Of a DNA stretch of 64,000 nt, positions 27,431-38,185 are shown piece by piece. The stretch's first letter is position 1; each line of letters begins with the position of its first letter. The translations under genes were made by a program, and so were the position numbers. This stretch comes from Clostridia bacterium (GTDB lineage Bacteria; Bacillota; Clostridia; Lutisporales; Lutisporaceae). Location: assembly GCA_035628995.1 (NCBI GenBank), contig DASPIR010000033.1, positions 204,772-268,771 of the forward strand, read 5' to 3'. The notes beneath the pieces were generated by a model. The model saw only the letters and a list, made by a program, of their open reading frames with translations. It searched no databases and was not told where the DNA came from.

Positions 27431-27536
27431 AATTTACACCTCCGCTTGTATTATTTCCAATAGTTTTTAAAATAATACAAGCAGAAGTCACATTTTTTGT
27501 GTTAAAAAACATAATTTTGGGTTCGTATCCATGGTA

Positions 27537-27560
27537 CGGGCGAACAGTGTTCGCCCCTAC
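27537..27560. repeat. GGCGAACA-TGTTCGCC palindromic repeat, copy 4
   Basis: GGGCGAACAGTGTTCGCCC core with the usual CCTAC tail, 10 nt after the spoIID stop on the minus strand. It could serve as a weak stem for spoIID, but no T run follows. Confidence 0.85.
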
Positions 27561-27569
27561 TCCCTAATT

Positions 27570-28544
27570 CTACCGGCTGGCATTATAACCGGCCAAATCG
27601 TTTATTGATATTATGTCAACTCCCTGATAATAATGTATTACTATATCCCTGTATACCGCACCGTTTTTCGCCATGCCATCTGCGCCATACTGGCTCAGGC
27701 CTATGCCGTGCCCATTTCCTACTACTGTGAATACGATTGAACTTTTCCCGACTTTGTAATTGAAATTCGAAGAATTCAAACCCAAAGCATTTCTGACATC
27801 CATACCATCGAAGGTTTTATCCCCTACTTTGAGCGCTGTTATTCTTCCACCTTCGCTTCTTTCCAGTATCTTTATCTCATTCTTGATATTCTTTTTGCTT
27901 ACTTTTACTCCTGGGTCAAGCTTTTTGATGCATTCTATAAACTTGTCAATGCTTACCTCCTGTTGAGCCACATACTTTGGTGAGTCTTCCTCATATTGAC
28001 TAATAACACTTCGAAGATAAGGCACTTTACTTGACCAGATTTCCTCTGAGTTTTCTGTTTTCCCTCCGCTGGTGGAATGGAATACAGCATCTATGAGCTT
28101 ATTATCATATACAATTACCTCACCTGCTGTTCCATATACAGCTTCCTTCAACTTATCCAGGCCGCTCTTTACGGTAGCCGGATTTCTGTATGCCTGGCAA
28201 TGAGCGGAATCAGTACATATTTCCGCTCCCGGATGTTTGCTGCAGCCGCTCCCTCCGAACTGTCTCATTCGGAGCATGGTGTATGTCCTGGCAGCCAGTG
28301 CCTGTGCCTTTAGTGCCTCCACATGAAAGCTTGCAGGCATTTCTCCAGCTACGACACCTAATAAGTAGTCCTCAAGATTCATTGTTACCACCTTGTCTAT
28401 ATCACTCATATAGACCTGTATTGATATGTCAGCACCAGGCCTTACATCGTTTTCCAGCTTCTTTTCACTGTCTCTCAGCAAAACCAAGGGAATAGTGAAT
28501 AATAAAAACATTAGTACTGCAATGGCTGCAGCCAGCTTCCTCAA
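27570..28544 (-). CDS. spoIID: Stage II sporulation protein D
   Basis: 324-residue lytic transglycosylase required for engulfment, acting with SpoIIP and SpoIIM. It has an N-terminal membrane segment (residues 5-23) and the SpoIID domain, seen in VTMNLEDYLLGVVAGEMPAS (containing the catalytic glutamate region), YHSTSGGKTE-like VFHSTSGGKTENSEEIW, and C-terminal GNGHGIGLSQYGADGMAKNG. Next to spoIIQ and murA as in Bacillus. Confidence 0.95.
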   Translation of the reverse strand: MRKLAAAIAVLMFLLFTIPLVLLRDSEKKLENDVRPGADISIQVYMSDIDKVVTMNLEDYLLGVVAGEMPASFHVEALKAQALAARTYTMLRMRQFGGSGCSKHPGAEICTDSAHCQAYRNPATVKSGLDKLKEAVYGTAGEVIVYDNKLIDAVFHSTSGGKTENSEEIWSSKVPYLRSVISQYEEDSPKYVAQQEVSIDKFIECIKKLDPGVKVSKKNIKNEIKILERSEGGRITALKVGDKTFDGMDVRNALGLNSSNFNYKVGKSSIVFTVVGNGHGIGLSQYGADGMAKNGAVYRDIVIHYYQGVDIISINDLAGYNASR

Positions 28545-28652
28545 AAGCTGTCCCCCCTTCCGACGGTAAGTTGACTAAATGTTCACGCGAAATGTATAGT
28601 TCTTTAATATATTATTTTAGTGGGGCCATTTATATGCCAGCAAAAAATAAGA

Positions 28653-28676
28653 AACCCGATGCAACAGCACCGGGTT
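28653..28676 (-). terminator. murA: Terminator after murA
   Basis: AACCCGGTGC / GCATCGGGTT stem with a TTATTTTTT tail on the minus strand. Confidence 0.85.
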
Positions 28677-28679
28677 AGA

Positions 28680-29933
28680 TTATTCCTCTATTCTCGTTAT
28701 GTTAGCTCCGAGTCCTTTTAATTTTTCCTCAATTCTTATGTATCCTCTGTCTATATGATATATGTCAGATATTTCTGTCCTTCCCTCTGCACAAAGCCCC
28801 GCTATTGTCAACGCCGCTCCCGCCCTCAGATCAGTAGCTTTGACCTTTGCGCCGCTCAGTCTGTCACAGCCTTCAATTATTGCGCTGCGTCCATCTACCT
28901 TAATCCGTGCTCCCATCAGTTTAAGCTCATTGATATGCATAAATCTGTTTTCAAAAACCGTCTCTGTCGCTATGCTCGTTCCTTTAGACAGACACATTGC
29001 TGTCATCATTTGAGACTGCATATCAGTGGGAAAGCCCGGATATGGCATTGTCTTTATATCTACTGAGTTTAATCGTTCAGGTGCTTTTACCCTGATAGCC
29101 CTTTCAAACTCAAATACCTCAGCGCCCATTTCTTTAAGCTTTGCAGTTACGGGCTTCAGATGTTCGGGCACCACTCCTTCTACTATGACGTCCCCTCCCG
29201 TTGCAGCTGCAGCGACCATGAATGTGCCTGCTTCTATCCTGTCTGGAATAGAAGTATGTTCTGCACCCCTTAGTTCCTTTACGCCTTCGATTCTTACCGT
29301 ATCTGTGCCCGCACCTTTTATTATTGCTCCCATCTTACTGAGGAAATTTGCAAGATCTACTATCTCCGGTTCCTCCGCCGCATTTTCAATAACTGTTATG
29401 CCTTCTGCCAGGCAGCCTGCCATCATTAGGTTCTCAGTTGCCCCTACGCTTGGAAAGTCCAAGTAAATAGTTTCACCTCTAAGCTTTTCAGCATATGCTT
29501 CAATATAGCCATGCCCGAGGGTAATATTTGCCCCCATCAAGGAGAACCCCTTAAGGTGCAGGTCTATAGGCCTTGTACCTATAGCACAGCCTCCTGGCAG
29601 CGAAATTTTTACCTTGCCGATCCTTGCTAGCATAGGACCCATTATCAGAAAAGATGCCCTCATTTTCCGTATCAACTCATAGGTTGCCTCAAAATTCTTT
29701 ATGTTTTCCGACTTAATAGTAAGGCTATGGTCTGTCCGTCCTATCTCTGCACCTATAGACCTTACAACCTCTTCCATAATATCAACATCATCGAGATATG
29801 GCACTTCCTCCAGCACACAAGTCCCAGGTGTAAGCATGGATGCTGCTATTACAGGGAGTATGGCATTTTTGGCGCTGTGCACCTTGACAGTACCCTTAAG
29901 TGCACATCTGTCTTCAATGATTAACTTAATCAA
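28680..29933 (-). CDS. murA: UDP-N-acetylglucosamine 1-carboxyvinyltransferase
   Basis: About 417-residue enzyme for the first committed step of peptidoglycan synthesis, adding enolpyruvate to UDP-GlcNAc. SAKNAILPV near the N-terminus carries the Lys/Asn pair, and Cys116 in [19 protein letters not shown] is the residue modified by fosfomycin, so the enzyme looks drug-sensitive. I chose the TTG following GGGAGG at 7 nt; an ATG five codons upstream contains the ribosome site. ywmB lies directly upstream, as in Bacillus. Confidence 0.95.
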   Translation of the reverse strand: MIKLIIEDRCALKGTVKVHSAKNAILPVIAASMLTPGTCVLEEVPYLDDVDIMEEVVRSIGAEIGRTDHSLTIKSENIKNFEATYELIRKMRASFLIMGPMLARIGKVKISLPGGCAIGTRPIDLHLKGFSLMGANITLGHGYIEAYAEKLRGETIYLDFPSVGATENLMMAGCLAEGITVIENAAEEPEIVDLANFLSKMGAIIKGAGTDTVRIEGVKELRGAEHTSIPDRIEAGTFMVAAAATGGDVIVEGVVPEHLKPVTAKLKEMGAEVFEFERAIRVKAPERLNSVDIKTMPYPGFPTDMQSQMMTAMCLSKGTSIATETVFENRFMHINELKLMGARIKVDGRSAIIEGCDRLSGAKVKATDLRAGAALTIAGLCAEGRTEISDIYHIDRGYIRIEEKLKGLGANITRIEE

Positions 29934-29976
29934 AATTCTGCCTCCCATTGTTCCATCTTGCCTTACCCATATTTTC

Positions 29977-30726
29977 CTAATACCCCATAGGAATCAACGG
30001 CGTACCAATCCATATGTATGTCTTGTCATCATAGGAACTATATCTTATAGCCAGCTGAACATTCACTCTGGCCTGATTAGACATAATGTAGCCGCCTACA
30101 CTGCTGCTGAAAGCAGAAATGCTTTTCAGTTCTTCGTTTTCGATACCTTCTACCTTTCTTGCATTTATGGACTGAAGCGCAATCCTGGACTTCTTTTCCG
30201 CATCCCGCTCCTCCAGTTTTCCTTTATAGGTACCTATTATGCAGCTGCTGAAGTTTATTGAGTCTTCATCCACCTGTATGGCATTTGCTATATTCTGCCT
30301 TTCGGCCGCTAAATCCCTATAGCTCTTATCCATGGATGCATCAGCGACAATATAAGTCTCTCCTCCAGCTCCCTGTTTCGCTGATTCTATTGCAATATTA
30401 TAAGCCTTGTTCCCCTTTGAACCGTAGAATACTATTTTATTCAACTGATCGCTGCTCTCAAGATTCTTGACAGCCGTTGCCTTATCAGGGTTTATGCGTT
30501 TTACAATTTTAGCCATTTCAGCTTCAATCTGCTTTGTAGTGAGAAACTTGTCGTTAAGCTTTGTCCAGCAGCTTATTGTGCTTTCCAAAACTTCTGCTCC
30601 AGTGCTTTCGAATGAAGTTATAAGTGCTTCCTCTTCTGTAAGTTTCCTGATTGGGTTTGCCACTGCATCAAAGCTTCCAAATGTAAGCAAAATGCAAACA
30701 AGCAGTAATAAAACTCTTTTTTTCAT
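29977..30726 (-). CDS. ywmB: YwmB-like exported protein
   Basis: About 249 residues with a signal peptide ([19 protein letters not shown], then cleavage expected near AVA). The rest matches the TATA-box-binding-like YwmB family by length, position before murA and conserved stretches such as [20 protein letters not shown]. Function is unknown to me; sporulation or cell-envelope links are inferred from synteny. Start chosen at the ATG 7 nt after GGGAGG. Confidence 0.8.
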   Translation of the reverse strand: MKKRVLLLLVCILLTFGSFDAVANPIRKLTEEEALITSFESTGAEVLESTISCWTKLNDKFLTTKQIEAEMAKIVKRINPDKATAVKNLESSDQLNKIVFYGSKGNKAYNIAIESAKQGAGGETYIVADASMDKSYRDLAAERQNIANAIQVDEDSINFSSCIIGTYKGKLEERDAEKKSRIALQSINARKVEGIENEELKSISAFSSSVGGYIMSNQARVNVQLAIRYSSYDDKTYIWIGTPLIPMGY

Positions 30727-30798
30727 ATTGATTCCTCCCATTCTTTAAAATTATTGCCCCATGAGAGGATTTATATTCAGTTTAAAGAGAACGAAAAA

Positions 30799-30820
30799 AG
30801 GCGGCAATAAATTGCCGCCT
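30799..30820. terminator. Bidirectional-looking terminator after atoA
   Basis: AGGCGGCAAT-aa-ATTGCCGCCT has T runs on the minus strand and As on the other side, lying between atoA and the ywmB promoter region. Confidence 0.9.
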
Positions 30821-30842
30821 TTTTTTAAAACATTAAATTATT

Positions 30843-31517
30843 TTATACATCCATTACCTTGAGGCTTCCAGAAATTTTAAGCACTGCTTCAGTTGCATTT
30901 ATTACTTCTTCAACCGTAGTCTCTGGTGCTATTTCAGTCAGAAGCAGTCCCTCCGGTGTAACCTCAATGACTCCCATATCAGTAACTATAAGGTCTACTT
31001 CTCCTTTTGCAGTCAAAGGAAGATTACATTTTTTAAGTATTTTTGGCTCACCCTTTGCTGTGTGTTCCATCGCTATTATAACTTTCTTGGCGCCTGCCAC
31101 AAGGTCCATAGCTCCGCCCATTCCAGGAACCATCTTGCCCGGAATCATCCAGTTGGCAAGATTCCCCTCCTGATCTACCTGAAGTGCTCCAAGCACTGTT
31201 ATATCAAGATGTCCACCTCTTATTATCGTAAATGACATAGCACTGTCAAAAAATGCTCCCCCAGGTACCACGCTCGCTGGCTGTCCTCCCGCATTTACAA
31301 CGTCCGGATCCTCATTGCCCGCCTCAGGAGTTGGCCCCAACCCTACATAACCATTTTCAGACTGAAGCAGTATATCAATCCCCTCCGGGATGTAATTAGC
31401 AACTAGTGTAGGCATTCCTATGCCCAAATTGACCAAGTCCCCATCCTTCAGCTCTTTTGCAACTCTCTTGACTATGACTTCTCTTTTTCTATCCTTATCT
31501 TGGATCACTTGATTCAC
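30843..31517 (-). CDS. atoA: 3-oxoacid/acetate-type CoA-transferase, beta subunit
   Basis: 224-residue subunit of a family I CoA-transferase that moves CoA between short-chain acids (acetoacetate, butyrate, acetate). The catalytic glutamate is expected at Glu54 in [13 protein letters not shown], and [20 protein letters not shown] and [16 protein letters not shown] match the family. It pairs with the alpha subunit directly upstream (4-nt gap). Substrate choice cannot be read from sequence. Confidence 0.93.
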   Translation of the reverse strand: MNQVIQDKDRKREVIVKRVAKELKDGDLVNLGIGMPTLVANYIPEGIDILLQSENGYVGLGPTPEAGNEDPDVVNAGGQPASVVPGGAFFDSAMSFTIIRGGHLDITVLGALQVDQEGNLANWMIPGKMVPGMGGAMDLVAGAKKVIIAMEHTAKGEPKILKKCNLPLTAKGEVDLIVTDMGVIEVTPEGLLLTEIAPETTVEEVINATEAVLKISGSLKVMDV

Positions 31518-31521
31518 TCCT

Positions 31522-32166
31522 TTACTGTGTTATTACATCCACAAATATTGATGGTGTCATTACATCTGTAGCTTCCAATTCTCCGACTTCTACAAGTTTC
31601 TCTGCTTCGACTATAACAACATCAGCTGCTGTAGCGATTAGCGGGTTAAAATTCCTTGTTGCCTTGCTGTAATAAACATTCCCCTTCTTATCTACAATAC
31701 TGCCTCTGAGAAGGGCAATATCCGCCTTGAGAGGAAGCTCCAGCAGATATTCCTTTCCATCAACAGTTATTTTCTGCTTTCCTTCTTCCACTACCGTACC
31801 AACGCCTGTATGAGTAAGTATTCCACCTAATCCTGCACCTGCAGCCCTTACTCTTTCTGCAAGAGTCCCCTGAGGCACCAATTCCACCTCCAGCTCTCCT
31901 GCATTCATCTGTCTGCCTGTCTCAGGATTGGTTCCTACATGAGATACTATTACCTTGCTTACCACCCTGTTTACTACCCATTTGCCTACTCCTTTATCAG
32001 TAAAGGCTGTATCATTGCAAATAAGTGTAAGGTTCTTGATGCCTTTAGCAATAACGGCATCGACGAGCTTTTCCGGAGTCCCTGCACCCATGAATCCTCC
32101 AACGGCTACAATCATACCGTCTTTTATGTAACTCACAGCTTCATCGATAGTTTTTATTTTGTTCAC
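31522..32166 (-). CDS. atoD: 3-oxoacid/acetate-type CoA-transferase, alpha subunit
   Basis: 214-residue partner of atoA. The CoA-binding loop [20 protein letters not shown] is at 21-40, and [20 protein letters not shown] and [20 protein letters not shown] are typical of the subunit. A -24/-12 promoter lies about 115 nt upstream, so expression may need sigma-54 and an activator, as for E. coli atoDAEB. Confidence 0.93.
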   Translation of the reverse strand: MNKIKTIDEAVSYIKDGMIVAVGGFMGAGTPEKLVDAVIAKGIKNLTLICNDTAFTDKGVGKWVVNRVVSKVIVSHVGTNPETGRQMNAGELEVELVPQGTLAERVRAAGAGLGGILTHTGVGTVVEEGKQKITVDGKEYLLELPLKADIALLRGSIVDKKGNVYYSKATRNFNPLIATAADVVIVEAEKLVEVGELEATDVMTPSIFVDVITQ

Positions 32167-32282
32167 AACTCCACCTCCAAAGTATTATAAATATTGCATA
32201 ACTTCCAAATTATTTCCGTCGCAAATCCAGTCACATATCTGGGTAATGGATATTGCGGAGACTTTGACACTTATTTAACATA

Positions 32283-32299
32283 TGCAAATTATATGCCAA
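32283..32299 (-). promoter_or_regulatory. Sigma-54 type promoter of the CoA-transferase genes
   Basis: Minus strand TTGGCATATAATTTGCA: the invariant GG and GC are 10 nt apart as sigma-54 requires, and TTGCA is a perfect -12 element. A partly palindromic stretch (TGTATAAGTTCTTACA on the plus strand, 32348-32363) upstream could be an activator site. The 350-nt gap contains no gene that I can support. Confidence 0.7.
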
Positions 32300-32516
32300 A
32301 TATAGTACAACGCAGAATTAGTAGAAATACACCCATTTCCCAATGAGTGTATAAGTTCTTACATGATTTTTTTACAGGGCCATTCCAGTTATAGCCTAAA
32401 TTTCGGCATCTTATATCCTGACATCTAAGACATTTTAGTATATTTCAAAAGAGTTCCAGCAAGAGCCTAACAGCTTAGGGCAATACCAGAAAGCTGCCGA
32501 TTATCCGGCACAGGCA

Positions 32517-33665
32517 CTACTCCGGTCGAAAATCCTCCGGTCTGTTCTCTTCAACCCCAAAATGATAAAGCAGGCTATCAATTATCCTGGCTGAAGCATG
32601 ACCATCACCATATGGATTTACTGCATTGGCCATTTTGAGATATTCCTTTTCATCAGTAAGCAGAGTCTCAGTAAGCTCAAGAATATTCTTTTCATCTACC
32701 CCTGCGAGCTTTAGGGTACCAAACTCTATTGCTTCCGGTCTTTCAGTCTCAGTCCTGAGTACCAGCACCGGCTTACCCAAAGAAGGAGCCTCCTCCTGAA
32801 GTCCTCCAGAGTCTGTAAGCACCATAAAGCACCTAGCCATAAGATTGTGCATTTCATCCACATCCAGAGGGTCTAAAAGATGTACTCCCGGCATATTGTC
32901 CAATATTCCAAAAACAGTCTCTCTGACAGCAGGATTCTTATGCACTGCATATACTATCTCCACATCTTCATGGGTTTCTGCTATAGTCTTAAGAGCTCTG
33001 CAAATGTTCTCCAAAGGCTCGCCCAGGTTCTCCCGCCTGTGGGCAGTCACCATTAGAATCCTCTTTTTGTCATAATCAAGCTTCTTTAGTTCTTCTGTAT
33101 AAAACTCAAAGCTTTTGTTTACTGTAGTTTTTAATGCGTCTATGGCAGTGTTGCCTGTTACATATATGCTTTCTTCCTTGACACCCTCCCTCAAAAGATT
33201 CTCCTTTGATGTAGCTGTGGGAGAGAAGTGTATATCCGCCATTGCTCCGGTAAGCTTCCTATTCATTTCCTCCGGGTAAGGAGAATATTTGTTGAAGGTC
33301 CTTAAGCCCGCTTCCACATGACCTATCTGAACCTTATTGTAAAAAGCGGCTAATGAACCTACAAAGGTGGTGGTCGTGTCCCCATGAACAAGTATGATGT
33401 CAGGCTGCAGCTCCTTTATTACCTTTTCAAGTCCAGCCAGAGCATTTACGGTTATGTCTGTAAGAGTCTGCCTGTCCTTCATTATGTCGAGGTCGAAGTC
33501 CGGCTGTATATCGAATATATCCAATACTTGATCAAGCATATCCCTATGCTGTGCAGTAACACATACATATGACTCAAACCGGCTGTCTGCCTTCAACGCT
33601 TTTACCAGAGGCGCCATTTTTATAGCCTCCGGTCTTGTCCCGAATATAGATAGTACTTTTATCAA
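32517..33665 (-). CDS. wecB: UDP-N-acetylglucosamine 2-epimerase (non-hydrolysing)
   Basis: 382-residue GT-B-fold enzyme converting UDP-GlcNAc to UDP-ManNAc for wall polymers. MIKVLSIFGTRPEAIKMAPL at the start, VHGDTTTTFVGSLAAFYNKV, GHVEAGLRTFNKYSPYPEEM and LTDSGGLQEEAPSLGKPVLV are diagnostic. The neighbouring tagO-like gene suggests a shared role in a ManNAc-containing or teichoic-type polymer. Confidence 0.96.
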   Translation of the reverse strand: MIKVLSIFGTRPEAIKMAPLVKALKADSRFESYVCVTAQHRDMLDQVLDIFDIQPDFDLDIMKDRQTLTDITVNALAGLEKVIKELQPDIILVHGDTTTTFVGSLAAFYNKVQIGHVEAGLRTFNKYSPYPEEMNRKLTGAMADIHFSPTATSKENLLREGVKEESIYVTGNTAIDALKTTVNKSFEFYTEELKKLDYDKKRILMVTAHRRENLGEPLENICRALKTIAETHEDVEIVYAVHKNPAVRETVFGILDNMPGVHLLDPLDVDEMHNLMARCFMVLTDSGGLQEEAPSLGKPVLVLRTETERPEAIEFGTLKLAGVDEKNILELTETLLTDEKEYLKMANAVNPYGDGHASARIIDSLLYHFGVEENRPEDFRPE

Positions 33666-33697
33666 AATCTCAACTCCTTAAAAATAAAGGAACAAAA

Positions 33698-33794
33698 ACC
33701 ACGGAACACACGGATTTCCCACGGAATCCCACGGTAACTAATATTGTTTATCTGCCGTGAATTCAGTGGATTTCAGTGTCTTCAGTGGTTCCGT
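33698..33794. repeat. Imperfect inverted repeat of CACGGA units (short form)
   Basis: Arms ACCACGGAACACACGGATTT... and, inverted, GGATTTCAGTGTCTTCAGTG followed by GTTCCGT face each other around a central AATATTG. It is related to the longer structure at 18341-18533. It sits between wecB and tagO. Confidence 0.75.
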
Positions 33795-33817
33795 CCCTAT
33801 GTTTCTTTGCAATTAAT

Positions 33818-34873
33818 TTACAAATCTGCTTTATTGCTTCCCTGATCCACCTCTATTAGACCTAAGTGCTTTGCCCCCATAGAGGCCAAGAGAAAAACCG
33901 CGAATACCAGTACAAATGCAACCTTCAACGATACCTCAACCAATGCAACCGCACTGAAGCCTAGTACTGCACTTATGCTGTACAGTGTCAGAACAGCCTG
34001 CTTTTGACTCATACCTGCTTCCAGAAGCTTATGATGCAAATGTCCCTTGTCCGCTTGCATCATTGACTTTCCGCTTAAAGTTCTTCTTACCATTGCGAAT
34101 AAGGTGTCGAATATCGGCAGTCCAATTGCAAATATTGGTATCAGAATAGATAGGGCTGCTGCACTTTTAAGTGCACCTGTAACAGAAATAACCGAGAGCA
34201 TGAAACCTAGAAACAATGCTCCTGAATCCCCCATGAATATCTTTGCCGGGTTGAAGTTATATGGCAGAAAACCAATGGTTGAAGCTGCCAATATCGCTGC
34301 CAGGAAAGCTGCCAGCTCTTGCCCCGTACTCATAGCAGCAATCAAAAGGGTAATTGCCGAAATAGCAGAAATCCCTGCTGCCAAACCATCAAGTCCGTCT
34401 ACCAGATTAATAGCATTTGTTATCCCTACTATCCATATCAAAGTCAAAGGATATGACCATACGCCAAACCTGATAAGCGGAGAATCCGGGAACATAAAAA
34501 ACAGTGGATTGGTAACAGCATTTATCCTTACTCCGCTGTGTATAACTATAATTGCTGCAATGATCTGAACCAGTAATTTAAACTTTGCTGAAAGCGGTTT
34601 TATATCATCAAAGAATCCCAAGGTTACGATTATTGAAGCCCCGATTAAAATACCAAACATCTCAGGCTTGAAGCCGTCTTTATAAAAAAGTGCCGCTATA
34701 AAGCCAAGAAAAATTGCCAGGCCTCCCAATCTCGGGGTAGGAAGCTTATGCACTCTCCTGTTATCTTTAGGTACATCTATAGCGCCTACAAGCTTAGCCA
34801 GTCTGATCATCAGCGGTGTAGCCGCAAAAGCGACAGACGCAGCGATTATAAGTGCTATAATGTTACTTGTCAT
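33818..34873 (-). CDS. tagO: Undecaprenyl-phosphate GlcNAc-1-phosphate transferase (TagO/WecA/MraY family)
   Basis: 351-residue polytopic membrane enzyme that loads a sugar phosphate onto undecaprenyl phosphate. Landmarks are DNRRVHKLPTPRLGGLAIFL, the aspartate-rich GFFDDIKPLSAKFKLLVQI, NLVDGLDGLAAG, IFMGDSGALFLGF, and the basic loop MMQADKGHLHHKL. About ten membrane segments. Works with wecB upstream in making a lipid-linked wall glycan. Confidence 0.94.
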   Translation of the reverse strand: MTSNIIALIIAASVAFAATPLMIRLAKLVGAIDVPKDNRRVHKLPTPRLGGLAIFLGFIAALFYKDGFKPEMFGILIGASIIVTLGFFDDIKPLSAKFKLLVQIIAAIIVIHSGVRINAVTNPLFFMFPDSPLIRFGVWSYPLTLIWIVGITNAINLVDGLDGLAAGISAISAITLLIAAMSTGQELAAFLAAILAASTIGFLPYNFNPAKIFMGDSGALFLGFMLSVISVTGALKSAAALSILIPIFAIGLPIFDTLFAMVRRTLSGKSMMQADKGHLHHKLLEAGMSQKQAVLTLYSISAVLGFSAVALVEVSLKVAFVLVFAVFLLASMGAKHLGLIEVDQGSNKADL

Positions 34874-35029
34874 TTTATCACTCCCAAGTGCTCTTATTTC
34901 CTTAGTAAATCTTTACTCCATAATAAATATTTTACTGCAAGGAAAATTTATTGTCAAATCAACATTTGCAATGGTTTTTGGGTATACACGTTTATTCTTC
35001 CCATATAAATCGAAATTAAAACGAATTTT

Positions 35030-35518
35030 TTAGTATCCCATAAACTCACTTAAAGAATCATCATCTTCAATCCATTTGTTTACCTCATTAGCCCTGTATT
35101 TATCTGAAGAGTCTCTGATAATAACTCTTTCAATACCAGAATTTAATATTAACCTTTTACACATCGCGCAAGAATTCGAATTTTCTATATAGTCACCTGA
35201 TTCCATTTCTTTTCCCACCAGGTATAATGTAGCTCCTATCATATCTCTTCTGCTTGCTGATATTATGCAATTAGCCTCCGCATGTACACTTCTGCATTTC
35301 TCATAGTTCTGCCCCCTGGGTATATTTAACTTTTGCCTGATACAATAGCCTAAATCGCTGCAATTCATTCTGCCTCTTGGCGCTCCGCTATAGCCGGTAG
35401 ATATTATTTCATCGTTTTTTACAATAATAGCTCCATAATTCCTTCTAAGGCATGTCCCTCTCTCTAATACAGTTTCTGCAATATCCAAATAGTAATTGTA
35501 TTTATCTCTCCTATCCAC
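35030..35518 (-). CDS. comEB: dCMP deaminase-like protein (ComEB family)
   Basis: 162-residue zinc deaminase. The catalytic motif is VHAEANCII (His79, Glu81) and the second zinc motif is NSCAMCKRLI (Cys117, Cys120); the usual proline before the first cysteine is replaced by serine. Probably deaminates dCMP to dUMP. I preferred the GTG 8 nt after AAAGGAG to a GTG three codons upstream that overlaps it. Next to upp, so it sits with pyrimidine salvage. Confidence 0.9.
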   Translation of the reverse strand: MDRRDKYNYYLDIAETVLERGTCLRRNYGAIIVKNDEIISTGYSGAPRGRMNCSDLGYCIRQKLNIPRGQNYEKCRSVHAEANCIISASRRDMIGATLYLVGKEMESGDYIENSNSCAMCKRLILNSGIERVIIRDSSDKYRANEVNKWIEDDDSLSEFMGY

Positions 35519-35554
35519 GCCTTTCACTCCTTTACTGCCATTACTATATTTAAT

Positions 35555-36205
<651 letters not shown>

Positions 36206-36214
36206 TCATATGTA

Positions 36215-36664
36215 TTATTTATTATATTTTTCTTCTATTTTTGCAATTTTTTCTACTCTTCTTCCATGTCGTCCACCCTGGAACTCTGCACTTAGCCATA
36301 TATCCACTATCATATTTGCCAGTCCCGCTCCGGTAACTCTCTCCCCCAGGGCAAGCACATTGGCATCATTATGTTCTATCGATGCTTTGGCAGAGAAGCA
36401 ATCCCCGCAGAGGGCTGCTCTTACTCCGGGAACTTTATTTGCTGAAATTGAAATGCCTATGCCAGTTCCACAGCAGATTATTCCTTTGTCATACTCGCCT
36501 TTTGCAACTGCTTCTCCTACCGCCTGTCCGATATCGGGATAATCCACTGATTCAGTAGTAAAACAACCCAAGTCAACAAAATCGATATTTTTTTCTCTTA
36601 AATGTTTCATTAGTTCATCTTTAAGCAAAAAACCTCCATGGTCGCTTCCAACTGCAATTTTCAA
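36215..36664 (-). CDS. rpiB: Ribose-5-phosphate isomerase B
   Basis: 149-residue RpiB/LacAB family isomerase. MKIAVGSDHGGFLLKDELMK, GIICCGTGIGISISANKVPG with the catalytic cysteine, and RAALCGDCFSAKASIEHNDA match. Starts 1 nt after the ywlE stop, so co-transcribed. Confidence 0.96.
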   Translation of the reverse strand: MKIAVGSDHGGFLLKDELMKHLREKNIDFVDLGCFTTESVDYPDIGQAVGEAVAKGEYDKGIICCGTGIGISISANKVPGVRAALCGDCFSAKASIEHNDANVLALGERVTGAGLANMIVDIWLSAEFQGGRHGRRVEKIAKIEEKYNK

Positions 36665-36665
36665 A

Positions 36666-37136
36666 TTAGTGTTCCCCTTTCGCCTTAAACTTTTTAATCA
36701 ACATTTCTATGTACTTGCTGATTTCATCCCTGCAATTTGTATATATATCTATATCCCCTCCAAAGGGGTCATATATATCTTTATTACCTGCTGCTTCACA
36801 ATACTCAGTCAGAGTATATATCTTTGAAGCTGCATCAGATCTCAGCTGGAGCAGACGCTTCTTATGCGACGATGTCATAGTCAATATAAGGTCTGCACTG
36901 TCAATTATATCATTATCAATAATACTGGAGAAATGCTGGGATAAATCTATGCCTACAGCCTTCAGCGCCTCTGCAGCATTATGTGAGGCCGGCATCCCGG
37001 GAAAAGCAGAAGTCCCTGCGGAGCTCACAAAATACTCCCCTGCGAGCCCTTCCTTCTCCAGCGAGTCTCTCATAAGTGCTTCAGCCATGCTGCTTCTGCA
37101 TGTATTCCCAGTGCAAACGAACAATATCCTTTTCAT
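36666..37136 (-). CDS. ywlE: Protein arginine phosphatase (YwlE-like low-MW phosphatase)
   Basis: 156 residues. The P-loop is FVCTGNTCRSSMAEALM: cysteine nucleophile, threonine in the position that gives YwlE its phosphoarginine preference, and arginine. The general-acid aspartate lies in IYDPFGGD near residue 118. Position between ywlC and rpiB agrees with Bacillus ywlE. Confidence 0.93.
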   Translation of the reverse strand: MKRILFVCTGNTCRSSMAEALMRDSLEKEGLAGEYFVSSAGTSAFPGMPASHNAAEALKAVGIDLSQHFSSIIDNDIIDSADLILTMTSSHKKRLLQLRSDAASKIYTLTEYCEAAGNKDIYDPFGGDIDIYTNCRDEISKYIEMLIKKFKAKGEH

Positions 37137-37138
37137 AC

Positions 37139-38185
37139 CTACACCTCAATAATATTGAAGCCTGCTGCTTTTTTCATCCTGTTCATGACAGCCATGCCCA
37201 TATGCTTTTCATCCAAAGCTTCTGCAAATATTATGTCTACCCCCAGCTTGTCAAACTCCCTAAGCTTTTCGAATATATTAGACGCTATAACCTCTGTTTT
37301 TGTTCTGCTTCCGAGGGAAAGCACATTGCAGTCCTTGTAATAGCTCTCGGTCTCATCAGAGGCCAGCACTCCAACCTTCAAGCCTTTGCCCGCATTCTCG
37401 CTTACAAGTTCCTGTATCTTCTTCTTTAAGCTTTCCAGTTCCCCCTTGACAATAATCATATCGGCCTCGGGAGCATAGTGGGTGTACTTCATACCCGGAG
37501 CCTTCGGCACTTCTGTCTCTCCTACTCTTCCCCGATTAATCCTCACAGGTCCAAGTACGCCTTCAAGCTCTTCCAAGGTCACGCCTCCCGGTCTTAGCAC
37601 CACAGGCATTTCTCCTGAAAGATCCAAAATCGTTGACTCTACCCCTATGCGGCTTTTGCTGCCGCAAAGTATCATATCGACCTTGCCCTGCATATCATCA
37701 ATAACATGCTCAGGCAGTGTGGGGCTTGGCTTGCCTGAAATATTGGCGCTGGGTGCTGCAATAGGCAGTTCACTTCTGCTAATAAGCTCCAAAGCAATTT
37801 TGTTATCAGGCATCCTTACTGCGACAGTATCCAACCCCGCTGTCACCTCATAGGGTACCTTTCTGGACTTCTTAAAAATCAGCGTAAGAGGTCCCGGCCA
37901 GTATTTCTCAATGAGCAGCTTGGCTTCATCACTAAGAGGACTCCCGATAAGATATAGAAGCATATTCATATTAGAAATATGTACAATCAGGGGATTGTCA
38001 TTAGGTCTTCCTTTGGCGCTGAATATCCCGTTGACGGCTTCCCCGGACATGGCATTAGCTCCCAGGCCGTATACCGTTTCGGTAGGAAATACCACAGTGC
38101 CGTTATTCCTAATTATCTCTGCAGCCTTTTCAATTATATCAGAATCAATATTGCTTTCCTCCAGAATAAAAATTTTTGTATTCAA
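37139..38185 (-). CDS. ywlC: Threonylcarbamoyl-AMP synthase (Sua5/YwlC)
   Basis: 348-residue long-form Sua5: YrdC domain (residues 15-200; TVVFPTETVYGLGANAMSG, SAKGRPNDNPLIVHISN, LPIAAPSANISGKPSPT) plus a C-terminal Sua5 domain. It makes threonylcarbamoyl-AMP for the t6A tRNA modification. It is the last backbone gene before the accessory block that starts downstream at its 5' side (38.4 kb). Confidence 0.96.
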   Translation of the reverse strand: MNTKIFILEESNIDSDIIEKAAEIIRNNGTVVFPTETVYGLGANAMSGEAVNGIFSAKGRPNDNPLIVHISNMNMLLYLIGSPLSDEAKLLIEKYWPGPLTLIFKKSRKVPYEVTAGLDTVAVRMPDNKIALELISRSELPIAAPSANISGKPSPTLPEHVIDDMQGKVDMILCGSKSRIGVESTILDLSGEMPVVLRPGGVTLEELEGVLGPVRINRGRVGETEVPKAPGMKYTHYAPEADMIIVKGELESLKKKIQELVSENAGKGLKVGVLASDETESYYKDCNVLSLGSRTKTEVIASNIFEKLREFDKLGVDIIFAEALDEKHMGMAVMNRMKKAAGFNIIEV

